Shown: in pieces, positions 59,345 through 59,369 of the stretch
Layout of the letters: each line of letters begins with the position of its first letter
Numbering within the stretch: position 1 is the first letter of the stretch
Assembly: GCA_015478655.1 (NCBI GenBank)
Contig: JADMIJ010000016.1
Location: 1 to 59,369 of the forward strand
Direction: 5' to 3'
DNA length: 59,369 bases
From: Acidimicrobiales bacterium
GTDB lineage: Bacteria > Actinomycetota > Acidimicrobiia > Acidimicrobiales > RAAP-2
Translations under genes and position numbers: made by a program
The notes under the pieces: model-generated
Databases searched by the model: none
What the model was told of the DNA's origin: nothing
Seen by the model: the letters and a program-made list of their open reading frames with translations, nothing else

Positions 59345-59369
59345 GGTAACGAGGTATCCGCGAACGCGG

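Overview
The window looks like chromosome of a high-GC actinobacterium, most likely a member of the Acidimicrobiia. Pointers are the fhaA-fhaB-pstP-pbpA-pknB-crgA division/signalling block, several F420-type luciferase-like oxidoreductases, a mycothiol-dependent isomerase-type protein, PspC/DUF1707 envelope proteins, and a secreted protein with 42-residue YWLV.SDGG repeats. The class assignment is inference. I see no phage genes, insertion sequence, CRISPR array or rRNA; the only RNA gene found is tRNA-Leu(CAG).

Layout. 0.3-7.5 kb: tRNA-Leu, then the co-directional Ser/Thr-kinase and cell-wall operon, trpG/pabA running into the end of pknB, and crgA. 7.5-14 kb: lipid and redox metabolism (thiolase, thioesterase, ComF-like phosphoribosyltransferase, two luciferase-like oxidoreductases, SDR, NERD protein). 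14-25 kb: CBS protein, CbiX-like chelatase, Rpf-like transglycosylase, lipoprotein, HAD phosphatase, Tat-exported phospholipase C, a padR/membrane-protein operon divergent from an ABC exporter, GNAT and a secreted beta-propeller. 25-28 kb: a PspC-kinase/LuxR regulator pair divergent from pspC and DUF1707. 28-32 kb: multidrug MFS pump with its divergent TetR regulator, a decayed YCII gene, and an ECF sigma factor with its probable anti-sigma partner. 32-46 kb: CocE-type hydrolase, a DUF1214/SDR/sulfotransferase operon, Tat-type amine oxidase, oxidoreductases, PhyH dioxygenase and acyl-CoA synthetase. 46-59 kb: class II aldolase, DHFR-like protein, zinc ribbon, pilin-like protein, phosphoesterase with repeats, aldo/keto reductase, two SDRs, BBE-type oxidase, MFS carrier, DUF2461, COG4315 and SGNH-like proteins.

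Regulation is the most striking feature. At least ten genes have a TANNNT -10 element ending exactly 6 or 7 nt before the start codon, the signature of leaderless mRNAs. Two such promoters instead drive mini-ORFs whose stop codons overlap the start of the real gene. Three regulator/target pairs have palindromes placed inside or beside recognisable promoters (thiolase/thioesterase, padR, MFS/TetR). Several genes are frame-disrupted (YCII, PPOX, aldo/keto reductase, SDR), so either gene decay or residual sequence error affects the window.
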